From the NCBI RefSeq assembly GCF_012103215.1, contig NZ_JAAVNE010000005.1, positions 62,001 to 126,000 on the forward strand: 64,000 nucleotides of DNA, given 5' to 3'. This DNA comes from Falsiroseomonas selenitidurans (GTDB lineage: Bacteria; Pseudomonadota; Alphaproteobacteria; Acetobacterales; Acetobacteraceae). The notes beneath the pieces are model-generated. The model did no database searches and was not told the DNA's origin. It saw only the letters and a program-made list of their open reading frames with translations. The position numbers and the translations under genes are program-made. The number at the start of each line of letters is the position of its first letter. Positions within the stretch are counted from its first letter, which is position 1. This document shows, piece by piece, positions 7,125 to 15,198 of the stretch.

Positions 7125-8153
7125 ATGGCACGCATCCGCAGCGTCCACCCGGGCCAATGGACCGATGAGGAATTCGTCTCGTGCTCGATGCCGGCACGCC
7201 TGCTGGCGCTGGCCCTGCGCAATGTGGCCGACGACCAGGGGGTGTTCGAGTGGAAGATGCTGACCCTCAAGATGCAGCTCTTCCCAGCGGACACCGTCGA
7301 CATTGCCGCGCTGCTCGATGAGCTGGCGGCCTCGGGGCAGGTGCGGCGCTTCGCGGTCGGCGAGCGGCAGTTCGGCGCGATCCGGAACTTCCGCCGCTGG
7401 CAGCGCCCGGAGAAGCCGAAGCCGGTCCACCCGCTCCCCGACGAGATGCTGGCCTATGTCGGGCTCTCGGCGAGCGATCGCGTGCCCATCGATGACCGCC
7501 CTCCGCCGCGCCCGCGACGTGGCGGAGACGCCTCGGCGAACCATCATCCACCGATCGCCGGGGAAGCCCCGACCGGTCTCCGTGGCGGCGTGGAGGCGGC
7601 GTCGAGCCATCGGCGTGCGAGCGCCGCGGCATCCCCGACCGATCGCCACGATATCGACGGCCCGTCGCCGATCGGTCGCCGACCGGTCGCCGACTGGTCG
7701 GCGAAAGTCTTCGCAGAGGAAGGAGGAAGGAGGGAGACATCCTCCCTTCGGTCGGATGGCGTGGCGGCCTCGCCGCCGGCGCCGGTGGTGCCGCTGCCGG
7801 TGGATGCCCGGGGGGAGCTCTGGGGCAGCGGCCCGGCCAGGCTGGCCCGGATGACCGGCAAGCCCGACGCCGCCTGCCGCGCCATCCTCGGCCGCCTGCT
7901 GCGGGAGGCCCTCGACGATTGCGAGCTGGTGTCCCGCAAGCTGGCAGAGGCCGAGGCGCTGCGGGTGATCGACCCTGTCGCCTGGATCGAGGCCGCCATC
8001 CTCACCCACACCGGCCGGCGCGCCGCCGCGCTGCGGCCGGGGCAGGGGAGCGGCTTCGGCCAGGTGGTCCGGCAGATGCGCCAGGCGAGCCAGGCGACGG
8101 CGGGCCCGGGCTCGGTCTTTGACGGCACCGCCGAGGAGATGCCCGCGGCATGA
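7125..8153 (+). CDS. Phage replisome organiser / DnaT-like replication protein
   Basis: The N-terminal 110 residues match phage replication initiator domains: MARIRSVHPGQWTDEEFV, ALALRNVADDQGVFEW, LTLKMQLFPADTVDI, FGAIRNFRRWQRPEKPKP. This is the winged-helix origin-binding module. Residues 125-235 are a low-complexity, arginine- and proline-rich linker, and the DNA encoding it carries four tandem 11-bp repeats (7664-7707) resembling origin iterons. The C-terminal part (about 245-342) is helical and may recruit helicase or loader. The layout resembles lambda O, whose origin lies inside its own gene. Overlaps the next gene by 4 nt. Confidence 0.8.
   Translation: MARIRSVHPGQWTDEEFVSCSMPARLLALALRNVADDQGVFEWKMLTLKMQLFPADTVDIAALLDELAASGQVRRFAVGERQFGAIRNFRRWQRPEKPKPVHPLPDEMLAYVGLSASDRVPIDDRPPPRPRRGGDASANHHPPIAGEAPTGLRGGVEAASSHRRASAAASPTDRHDIDGPSPIGRRPVADWSAKVFAEEGGRRETSSLRSDGVAASPPAPVVPLPVDARGELWGSGPARLARMTGKPDAACRAILGRLLREALDDCELVSRKLAEAEALRVIDPVAWIEAAILTHTGRRAAALRPGQGSGFGQVVRQMRQASQATAGPGSVFDGTAEEMPAA
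7664..7707 (+). repeat. Four tandem 11-bp iteron-like repeats inside the replication gene
   Basis: Consecutive units are GTCGCCGATCG, GTCGCCGACCG, GTCGCCGACTG and GTCGGCGAAAG, with no spacing. Related CCGATCGCC and CCGACCGATCGCC elements occur upstream at 7551 and 7635. A purine-rich tract (about 7704-7737) follows, where melting could start. One-turn spacing inside a replication initiator gene suggests a phage origin, as in lambda O. Confidence 0.5.
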
Positions 8154-8947
8154 CGGCCCTTGCCACTCGACCCACCCGCCGCCCGGAGCCGGCGCTGCTG
8201 CCGGCCACCCCGCCGGCGCCGCGCCCGCCCAGCCCCGCTCTGGCGCAGGCCATGGCGCTCGCCCTGCGGGCCACGGAAAGCCGCCCGGACAACCCGGACC
8301 GGCTGAGCCAGGATCTGGCGCAGGCCGTCGCGGCCGAGGCGCGCCATCGGCTGGAGGCGACCGAGGCTGCGCTCGGCCAGCGGGCGGAGCCGGCGGCCAT
8401 CCAGGCCTGGGTGATGCGCGTGATCGCCCTGATCGGTCATCCGCGCGACCCGGACGAGATCGCCGGGAAGCTGGCCGCGCTGACCGACCGGCTGGGCGAG
8501 CTGCCGCGGCGCTGCCTGACGAAGCGCAGCGCCGGGCTGGTTGCCGATGCCGCGGGCAACTTCTTCCCCTCGGCGCGGGACCTGGTCCGCCTGCTGCTGC
8601 CGGAGGCGTCCGACCTCGAGCATGAGCGCCGCCGCCTGCGCGCGATTCTGGCCAGGGCCGAACCGCCGCCGCGGCCGCCGGTGCTCACCGCCGAGGAGCG
8701 CGCGGCGATGAGTGCCAAGGCCCGGGCCTATGCCGCGGAGGTCGCGACGCTTGAGGCGGCGCGCAAGGCGGCGGAGTGCCGGGGCGAGCCGGCCGATGCG
8801 GCGGCGCGCCGGCGGGCGATGCAGCCGGAGACCTCGGAGGAGGAGATCCGGGCGATGGCCGCAACGGCGGGCGCCGGGGCGGCGCTGGCGCGCATGCGCC
8901 TGGTGGTGGCGGAGCGGCTGCGCTCCAAGGTCGGGAGCGCTGCATGA
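8150..8947 (+). CDS. Putative phage replication partner protein
   Basis: A 265-aa protein overlapping the replisome organiser by 4 nt and the following gene by 4 nt. It is helical throughout and alanine/arginine-rich; the middle part (IQAWVMRVIALIGHPRDPD, then GELPRRCLTKRSAG) looks folded, while the N-terminal 30 residues are proline-rich. No P-loop is visible, so it is not a helicase or DnaC-type loader. The position suggests an accessory replication role, but I cannot assign a family. Confidence 0.6.
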   Translation: MTALATRPTRRPEPALLPATPPAPRPPSPALAQAMALALRATESRPDNPDRLSQDLAQAVAAEARHRLEATEAALGQRAEPAAIQAWVMRVIALIGHPRDPDEIAGKLAALTDRLGELPRRCLTKRSAGLVADAAGNFFPSARDLVRLLLPEASDLEHERRRLRAILARAEPPPRPPVLTAEERAAMSAKARAYAAEVATLEAARKAAECRGEPADAAARRRAMQPETSEEEIRAMAATAGAGAALARMRLVVAERLRSKVGSAA

Positions 8948-9585
8948 TCAAGGACAGGACCAGGCTGCAGCAGGTGGTCAAGCCGGACCCGGACCTGCCC
9001 GACCCGAAGCGGCTGGACCGCCTGCGCGCCAAGGCCGGCGCGCTGGTGCTGCGGGAGATCGCCGCAGCCGAAACCGCCCGGCGGCGCGAGGCGGATCGGA
9101 AGGCTGCGCTGGCGAGCACCGGCACCGCCGGCGGTGCTGCGCCGCTGGTGGACCGGATCGCGGAGCCGGATCCCGAGATGCCGCGCCGCACGATCCTCCG
9201 CAACCGCGTGCACGACCCGCTGCGCGGCCTGCTGAAGCGGCGCGAGATCGAGCCCGCGCACTGGGCCGCGGCGGAGCGCTTCCGGGAGGCGTATGCGCTG
9301 GCGGAGGGCGCGCGCGAGGGTAGTGGCGGCGGACGCCTGGCGCCCTGGCAGCGCTGCCACTACGCGGCGCGGGTGGCCGATGCGCGGGCGGAGGTCCGGC
9401 GCAGCCTGGAGGCGGTGGGGCTGCGGCTGTCGCGGGTGTTCGTGGCGGTGGTGGTACAGCAGATGCCGCTGCGTGAGGTGGAGCGGGACCTGGCGGTGCG
9501 GAACGGGGCGGTGGTGGCGCTGGTGGTGGAGGCGCTGGAGAGGCTGGCGTCATTGCAGGCTGCGCGCAGCCAAAAGACCCTTTGA
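8944..9585 (+). CDS. Hypothetical protein, possible late-gene regulator
   Basis: 213 aa, the last gene of the early operon before the structural block. The C-terminal 60 residues (LSRVFVAVVVQQMPLREVE, then NGAVVALVVEALERLA) resemble a sigma-region-4-like or helix-turn-helix module seen in alphaproteobacterial phage proteins; the N-terminus is charged and helical. Position between replication genes and the terminase cluster fits a late activator or antiterminator, but that is inference. After its stop 250 bp contain no convincing gene. Confidence 0.55.
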   Translation: MIKDRTRLQQVVKPDPDLPDPKRLDRLRAKAGALVLREIAAAETARRREADRKAALASTGTAGGAAPLVDRIAEPDPEMPRRTILRNRVHDPLRGLLKRREIEPAHWAAAERFREAYALAEGAREGSGGGRLAPWQRCHYAARVADARAEVRRSLEAVGLRLSRVFVAVVVQQMPLREVERDLAVRNGAVVALVVEALERLASLQAARSQKTL

Positions 9586-9838
9586 ACAGATCAGCGGGTC
9601 GGTTCCCCTCCGCACTCCCGTCCTTGAAGCGCTGTCGGTCTTTCCGATGCGACCACCATCGGCTGCGCCTGGCGCCCTGCAGATTCGGAAAAACGCGAGC
9701 CGACGCTCGACCGCTACCATTCAAAATCAGTTTCTGTCAGCGCTGGCGCAAAGCCGCGTCGCCAGCGGGCTAGCGAAGATTCGACGCCTGGCTACCGTCG
9801 AGGATGAGCGCCGCCTAAAATCCGAAAGTAGAGCAAGA

Positions 9839-10345
9839 CTACCGACTCGACGTCGGACAGTCGGGGATCAATTGTCGATCTCTGCTCTCGGAAACGATGC
9901 ACCTGTTCGAAACGACATGCCTCATTACGTCAGACCTCATAGCGGGTGCTATTTGACGGATTCCCCTGTATGCGCCTTCCATTTCATCGCACAGGCTGCG
10001 ATTTCCGATGACTATGAAAACGTCAAGCGGATATCCGCTGACTCTCCCGACCCGTATTCTTGAGACGTTTGTGTCTTGAAATATGGTGCGCTCAGGCCTT
10101 TGGGCCCAGAATTCGCCAAGTCTATTAACCATCACAAATCGAACGCAGCCATCCGAAGCAATTGCTTGGCTTTCGAGGCCGCTAAATGTGACCACAAAAG
10201 TATCTGTTTCGGAATCGACTGTCTCGATGGTGATTCCTGAAATGGCCACCCGCCCGCCTTGGCTTCCCGGGCGGCTCTGAGCCTGGGCAGAGAAGGGGAC
10301 AAGAAGTGCCAGAAGAAGCAGGGCTGTTAGTCTGTCACGGAACAT
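9839..10345 (-). CDS. Small secreted protein of the protease operon
   Basis: 168 aa with a clear Sec signal peptide (basic start, LTALLLLALLVPFSAQAQS, cleavage after AQA). The mature part is beta-rich with several cysteines (DGCVRF, SLCDEM, NRCIVS, PDCPTS), which could form disulfides in the periplasm. Its start overlaps the end of the upstream protease gene by 11 nt, so the two are co-translated. Composition is AT-richer than the phage genes around it. No known domain; it could be a substrate, inhibitor or partner of the protease. Confidence 0.7.
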   Translation of the reverse strand: MFRDRLTALLLLALLVPFSAQAQSRPGSQGGRVAISGITIETVDSETDTFVVTFSGLESQAIASDGCVRFVMVNRLGEFWAQRPERTIFQDTNVSRIRVGRVSGYPLDVFIVIGNRSLCDEMEGAYRGIRQIAPAMRSDVMRHVVSNRCIVSESRDRQLIPDCPTSSR

Positions 10346-11525
10346 CTGTAATCCTCCTTATGTTCAAACGCCTTGTGTGCGTGATTTCATTTCCGATGAT
10401 CTCGCATCCGCGCACTTCGATCTTTTCTCCTTGATGGAAGGCTATTTGGCGACTGTGGCGATTGCCGCGATCATCGGAAATAGAAACCTTAAGACGCCAA
10501 AAAGATCTCCCGGGGATCGTCTCAAAAATAGTATCTTGATTGCATCCACGGTTTCGATTGTGGGGTGATGTCAGTACCATATCAACGAATGTATCGTTTT
10601 CTCGGGATGAAATCGGAGCAAAAGGAAATCGTACCGCACCGTCGGTACGGTTAAATTCACCTTCAATCAAAAATGTGCAGCTTTGATCCAAAATGCAACT
10701 GGCTTCTTCTGGGCTTGGGGTCGCGCGAAATACGTCGCTTAGTCTACTGCATCGCTGAGGCAGCGTCGTTGGTGAAACTCGCGTCCAATTGCTATTCTGA
10801 ACTGCATCAATCGGGATTGCCCAAGTAGCGGTTGCTCCAGTCCGAGGTACTCCCCCGTTGGCGACACCGATAACAAGACCCGCGTCATTGAAGACCGGTC
10901 CGCCGGAGTCACCATGGTGGATACCGCCTTGCAGGCTAAGGACCGGCTGGCGGATATCGGGGAAGCTCATTGAGCGAAGGTCCGTCATTTCGCCTGGAGG
11001 AAGATGCGACTCCATGAATGGCCCGAGTTCCCGCAAAAGGGCTCGGCTGTCCAAAACCGATGAAGCTCGGCCGGTGTGGCCCAGAACGGTGACCCACACT
11101 CCCCTTGCCAGTTGAGCATTATAGCTGGGTTGAAGTGGTTCGAGATATCTTTCGTGATGGCTCGCCAAACGCAGAAGTGCTAAATCGTGCCCGACGTGTG
11201 CCCAGATAATTTCTGTCCGATTTTCACCGTTTCCCACCCTGGGAGAAGGATTACTGAACCTATAGTAGATCTTCCCTTGGCCACAAACTGCATGAAGTGC
11301 TGTTAGAATACCGGTTGGTCCGCCTGGAAGTCGAAAAACAAAGCCCGTGCCTTGCATCACGCGGTTGGGTTGCTCACTCGGGCCGCAGGCATTCATAATG
11401 CAGCCTTCGAAGGTGATCTGCGCGACAGATCGACTATGGTTCGTAATCCAGCTGGTGCCTTGCCCGCTAGCGTCGATTGGCAGGGATAGGATGCAAAGCG
11501 CGGCAAAGAGGGTTACTGATTTCAT
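10335..11525 (-). CDS. Secreted trypsin-like serine protease
   Basis: 396 aa. A signal peptide (SVTLFAALCILSLPIDASG) is followed by a chymotrypsin-fold domain with an intact triad: His in ILTALHAVCGQG, Asp in VGHDLALLRLA, and the nucleophile Ser in HHGDSGGPVFND. The C-terminal 130 residues form a cysteine-containing extension with no recognised domain. The start ATG at 11525 overlaps the upstream membrane-protein gene by 4 nt. It belongs to a three-gene, lower-GC minus-strand operon inserted between the early and late genes of the prophage, so it is cargo (moron) rather than a virion gene. It could be a conflict-system effector or an envelope protease; the sequence does not decide. Confidence 0.85.
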   Translation of the reverse strand: MKSVTLFAALCILSLPIDASGQGTSWITNHSRSVAQITFEGCIMNACGPSEQPNRVMQGTGFVFRLPGGPTGILTALHAVCGQGKIYYRFSNPSPRVGNGENRTEIIWAHVGHDLALLRLASHHERYLEPLQPSYNAQLARGVWVTVLGHTGRASSVLDSRALLRELGPFMESHLPPGEMTDLRSMSFPDIRQPVLSLQGGIHHGDSGGPVFNDAGLVIGVANGGVPRTGATATWAIPIDAVQNSNWTRVSPTTLPQRCSRLSDVFRATPSPEEASCILDQSCTFLIEGEFNRTDGAVRFPFAPISSRENDTFVDMVLTSPHNRNRGCNQDTIFETIPGRSFWRLKVSISDDRGNRHSRQIAFHQGEKIEVRGCEIIGNEITHTRRLNIRRITDVP

Positions 11526-12220
11526 CGTCCACAGGCCCCCAGACGCGCGGCCGATAGCAAGAATAAGCGAAACTGGCCTTCGTCCCAACCTGTAGGCACA
11601 GGGAGTTCACTCACCCACTTGTCGATGGCCTTAAACCGATCGCTGCGGCTTTCTCTTTGGTACTGAATGATAATGTTCGTATCGCTGAACAGCGAAGAAT
11701 TCGGCGGGGGTTGCAGCAGCCGGTTCTGGCAGTCAAGCGGCAGGGTCCCTTGCGTGCTACTGAGATGGACGGGGATGGGATCCGAGCGAAGGGTCCAATC
11801 TGTCGTGAATGACGAGCCTGCCACGGTCCCCCCCTGCACGCCCTTGACAAGGGCATCGGCAATGTAGGAATTGTCCTTCCCAAGCTCCCTCAGCCGCATT
11901 ATCAATTGATCGCCTGGGCTTGGTTGTTTGCTGCGCAAATAGACACCGCTAGCCATACCGATAAAAATTCCCGCCATAAGCGGAGTCGCAAATGCAAAAA
12001 AGATATGCCAGCGGGTAAATAGGTCTCGACGTGAGGACGCAGAACTACCGGCCAGGGCGGCGACAAGGGTGAGCGTTGCTGTGATACCCACGCCCGCGAC
12101 GGGGCTCTCCGACAAGCCAACAAGAACGCCAGTCGTAACTCCAGTCAAAAGCCCCGCATTACGAGCACGCCGCCCGAAGATCGCTCCATAACCTGTTCTT
12201 ACAGATGTGAAGTTGGCCAA
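11522..12220 (-). CDS. Membrane protein, first gene of the protease cargo operon
   Basis: 232 aa with hydrophobic segments at about residues 23-57 (LLTGVTTGVLVGL and TATLTLVAALAG) and 72-93 (IFFAFATPLMAGIFIGMASG), then a roughly 135-residue soluble C-terminal domain. The last four bases overlap the protease start (ATGA), so membrane protein and protease are coupled and probably act together at the envelope. No domain recognised. Lower GC than its surroundings points to separate acquisition. The 298 bp between its start and the divergent HNH gene must hold the operon promoter; I could not place it. Confidence 0.7.
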   Translation of the reverse strand: MANFTSVRTGYGAIFGRRARNAGLLTGVTTGVLVGLSESPVAGVGITATLTLVAALAGSSASSRRDLFTRWHIFFAFATPLMAGIFIGMASGVYLRSKQPSPGDQLIMRLRELGKDNSYIADALVKGVQGGTVAGSSFTTDWTLRSDPIPVHLSSTQGTLPLDCQNRLLQPPPNSSLFSDTNIIIQYQRESRSDRFKAIDKWVSELPVPTGWDEGQFRLFLLSAARLGACGR

Positions 12221-12518
12221 GGTGTCCAGCTCCTACCCATCTCGTGATCAGCCTACCGCAGGCAAACAGCAGACTTCCAGTGAGAACATTGCGACATCCG
12301 ATTCTTCCCGTGAACGGGATCGGCCCGTGATGAAAGAGTTGCCAGCTCTGGTACTGCGACACTGCCTCTCTCGCCCCCCCTCCGAAATTCGAGACAGCCT
12401 CTTGCAACGGGGACGGCGAGGAGCGATACATAATCATCATCAGGATCTGCGCCCGGCAGCCGAGAGGCCCCGGGCGCAGTGCATTCCGGTCCCCGCCGTC
12501 GCCTCGAGGACCCGCCCC

Positions 12519-12836
12519 ATGCCGACCAGGCTCCGCCCTGCGCCGGCGCTGTTCCGCGGGCTCGACCAGCGCGTCGCCCGGCCCCAGCCCAAGCGCGCCG
12601 ATCCCATCTACGCCACCCCTGACCACGCCCGCTGGCGCGCCGAGGTGGTGCGCCGCAGCGGCGGGCAATGCCAGGCACCCGGCTGTGGCCGCACCGGCAT
12701 CCGCCTCTTCGCCGACCACATCGTGGAGCTGCGCGACGGTGGCGCGCCCTTCGACCCGGCCAACGGGCAGGCGCTGTGCGGCGCCTGCCACTCCCGCAAG
12801 ACCGCCGCGGCGCGCGCGGCACGGCAGAGGGGGTAG
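12519..12836 (+). CDS. Phage HNH endonuclease
   Basis: 105 aa with a complete zinc-HNH signature: CQAPGC (first metal pair), LFADHIVEL (catalytic DH), and NGQALCGACHSRKT (Asn, second metal pair and final His). HNH proteins beside the terminase of HK97-like phages stimulate DNA cleavage during packaging. It precedes the terminase small subunit by about 100 bp. I chose the ATG at 12519; the frame is open further upstream but without conserved sequence. Confidence 0.88.
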   Translation: MPTRLRPAPALFRGLDQRVARPQPKRADPIYATPDHARWRAEVVRRSGGQCQAPGCGRTGIRLFADHIVELRDGGAPFDPANGQALCGACHSRKTAAARAARQRG

Positions 12837-12933
12837 GGGGGTCGGATCTTGCCGGCCGAAGGGGCCCCTACCGCACCCGGTCTCATTCAGAGGTTTTTTT
12901 CGCCCGGCGCGCTGTGGCCGGGGGAGGCTAAGC

Positions 12934-13515
12934 TTGCTGACCGAAAAGCAAAGCCGGTTCGTCGAAGCCTATCTCCTTGATCCCAATGGAAAGAAGGCTG
13001 CAATTGCGGCCGGATATGCCGCCTCTTCGGCCGAGGTCACCGCCTCGAAGTTGCTAAGGCACCCTAAGGTCGCGGCAGAGCTCTCCCGGCGCCGCGCGAT
13101 CGTCGAGGCGAGCACTGGCGTGACCATCGAGAGCATCGTTCTCGAGCTCGCGAAGATCGGCTTCGCCGACATCCGCAAGGTGGTCGCCTGGCGCAGCCAC
13201 GTCCCACAGATGGTTGAGGACCCGGAAACCAACGAGCCGAAGCTGCAGGTGGTGAACGAGGTGCGGTTCATCGACAGCGCGGACATCGACGACGCGACGG
13301 CCGGCGCGATTGCCGAGATCACCCAGACGGCAGAGGGCACGCTGAAGGTGAAGCTGCACGACAAGCCGGGCGCGCTGGTGAAACTCGGCCAGCACCTGGG
13401 CATGTTCCGTCCGCCCTCGGCGCCGTCCACCGAGAAGCCAGGCAAGAAGGCGGCTGCCAACATGGCCGCCCAGGACGCCGAGAAGGACACCGACTGGGAC
13501 GGGCTGATCAACTGA
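12934..13515 (+). CDS. Phage terminase small subunit
   Basis: 193 aa of the Terminase_2 type: LLTEKQSRFVEAYLLDPNGK, AAIAAGYA, ASKLLRHPKVAAELSRRR. This N-terminal HTH recognises the packaging site and hands DNA to the large subunit. The TTG at 12934 is the only start that keeps the conserved N-terminus, with GGGGGAGG about 6 nt upstream. The large subunit starts 3 bp after its stop. Confidence 0.92.
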   Translation: MLTEKQSRFVEAYLLDPNGKKAAIAAGYAASSAEVTASKLLRHPKVAAELSRRRAIVEASTGVTIESIVLELAKIGFADIRKVVAWRSHVPQMVEDPETNEPKLQVVNEVRFIDSADIDDATAGAIAEITQTAEGTLKVKLHDKPGALVKLGQHLGMFRPPSAPSTEKPGKKAAANMAAQDAEKDTDWDGLIN

Positions 13516-13518
13516 ACC

Positions 13519-15198
13519 ATGTCCTGGGACCTCTCCTGCCCTGACTGGGTGGACCGCCTGCGGAACGGAAAATCTCTCGTTCCCGATCTGCCACAACTGG
13601 ACCGGGCGGCCGCTGACCGCGCTGTCACGGTCTTCGATCGCCTTCGCCTCGCGGATGTGCCGGGCACGCCGCTTCTGCGCGATGCCGCCGGCGACTGGTT
13701 CCGCGACATCGTGCGCGCGCTGTTCGGCTCGATCGACCCCGCAACCAAGCAGCGCATGATCCGCGAGGTCTTCTGCCTCGTCCCCAAGAAGAACAGCAAG
13801 ACGTCCTACGGCGCGCTGCTGATGCTGGTGGCCATCCTGCGGAACGAGCGCCCGAAGGCGCGCTTCATCATGACGGCGCCGACGCAGGACATCACCGAAC
13901 TCGCCTTTGGCCAGGTCTCCGGCGCCATCCGGCTTGACGTGGTGCTGAACCAGAAATTCCACATCCGCGACCACCTCAAGACCATCGTGCATCGCAAGAG
14001 CCAGGCGACGCTTGAGATCATGAGCTTCGACCCGGCGGTGCTGACCGGCCAGAAGCCGGCCGGGATCTTCATCGACGAGGTGCATGTCGTCTCGAAGATG
14101 GCGAAGGCAGCGAATGCGATCCGACAGCTGCGCGGCGGCATGATCGCGGCGCCCGAATCCTTCATGGTGATGATCACCACGCAGTCGGAGGAGCCGCCCG
14201 CTGGCGTGTTCCGGGCCGAGTTGGCGAAGGCGCGGGACATCCGGGACGGCAAGCAAGACGGCGCCATGCTGCCGGTGCTCTATGAATTCCCGCCGGAGAT
14301 GCAGGCGGATTCGGAGAGCAAGCCGGGTGCGTGGCGCGACCCCGCGAACTGGGCGATGGTCACGCCGAACGCTGGCCGGTCCATCACCATCGCGCGGCTG
14401 ATCGAGGAATACCGCACCGCCCTGGCCACGAGCCCGGAGGAACTGCGGGCCTGGGCCTCGCAGCACCTCAATGTGGAGATCGGGCTGGCGCTGCGCAGCG
14501 ATGCCTGGGCCGGTGCCAAGCACTGGGAGGGCCGCGCGGATCGCAGCCTGACGCTGCCGGCGCTGATCGCGCGCAGTGAGGTCATCACCATCGGCATCGA
14601 TGGCGGCGGGCTGGATGACCTGCTGGGCCTGGCGGTGCTGGGCCGGGAGCGCGGCGCGCGGCGGTGGTTCCTGTGGTGCCGCGCCTGGGCGCATCGCGGC
14701 GTGCTGGATCTGCGCAAGAGCGAGGCCCCGAAAATGCTGGACCTGGAGGCCGACGGCGACCTGGTCTTCGTCGATGACCTGACCGAGGCGAACAGCGAAC
14801 TGGCGGAGATCGTGGTCGAGGTCGAGCAAAGCGGGCTGCTCGCGGAAATCGGGCTCGACATGTACGGCACGACAGATGCCCGCGACGCGCTCGCGCAGGT
14901 CGGCATCGAGGGCGACGACCGGATCGTCGGCATTCAGCAGGGATGGCGCCTCAACGGGACCATCAAGACCATGGAGACACGCCTGGCCTCGGCGACGCTG
15001 ATCCATGGCGGGCAGGCGCTGATGGCCTGGTGCGTCGGCAACGCAAAGGTGGTGGCGGTGGGCAATGCCATCAGCATCACGAAGCAGGCTTCCGGCACGG
15101 CGAAGATCGATCCGCTGATTGCCGCCTTCTGCGCCGGCGCGCTGATGGTCAGGAACCCGCAGGCGAAGACGAAAGAGGTCTGGGCCGTGGCATGCTGA
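13519..15198 (+). CDS. Phage terminase large subunit
   Basis: 559 aa, full length for the HK97-like family. The N-terminal ATPase has a Walker A-like LVPKKNSKTSYGAL (about residue 90) and Walker B GIFIDEVHV (about 195); coupling motif MITTQSEE follows. The C-terminal RNase H-like nuclease has acidic residues in TIGIDGGGLDD (about 355) and EIGLDMYGTTDA. It packages the genome into proheads and cuts it. Its last bases overlap the portal start. Confidence 0.95.
   Translation: MSWDLSCPDWVDRLRNGKSLVPDLPQLDRAAADRAVTVFDRLRLADVPGTPLLRDAAGDWFRDIVRALFGSIDPATKQRMIREVFCLVPKKNSKTSYGALLMLVAILRNERPKARFIMTAPTQDITELAFGQVSGAIRLDVVLNQKFHIRDHLKTIVHRKSQATLEIMSFDPAVLTGQKPAGIFIDEVHVVSKMAKAANAIRQLRGGMIAAPESFMVMITTQSEEPPAGVFRAELAKARDIRDGKQDGAMLPVLYEFPPEMQADSESKPGAWRDPANWAMVTPNAGRSITIARLIEEYRTALATSPEELRAWASQHLNVEIGLALRSDAWAGAKHWEGRADRSLTLPALIARSEVITIGIDGGGLDDLLGLAVLGRERGARRWFLWCRAWAHRGVLDLRKSEAPKMLDLEADGDLVFVDDLTEANSELAEIVVEVEQSGLLAEIGLDMYGTTDARDALAQVGIEGDDRIVGIQQGWRLNGTIKTMETRLASATLIHGGQALMAWCVGNAKVVAVGNAISITKQASGTAKIDPLIAAFCAGALMVRNPQAKTKEVWAVAC

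Noticed and set aside
5090..8009. Overlapping long minus-strand frames (573 and 798 codons) across the early region
   Set aside because: They run against a tightly overlapping plus-strand operon with recognisable proteins, and are compositionally biased.
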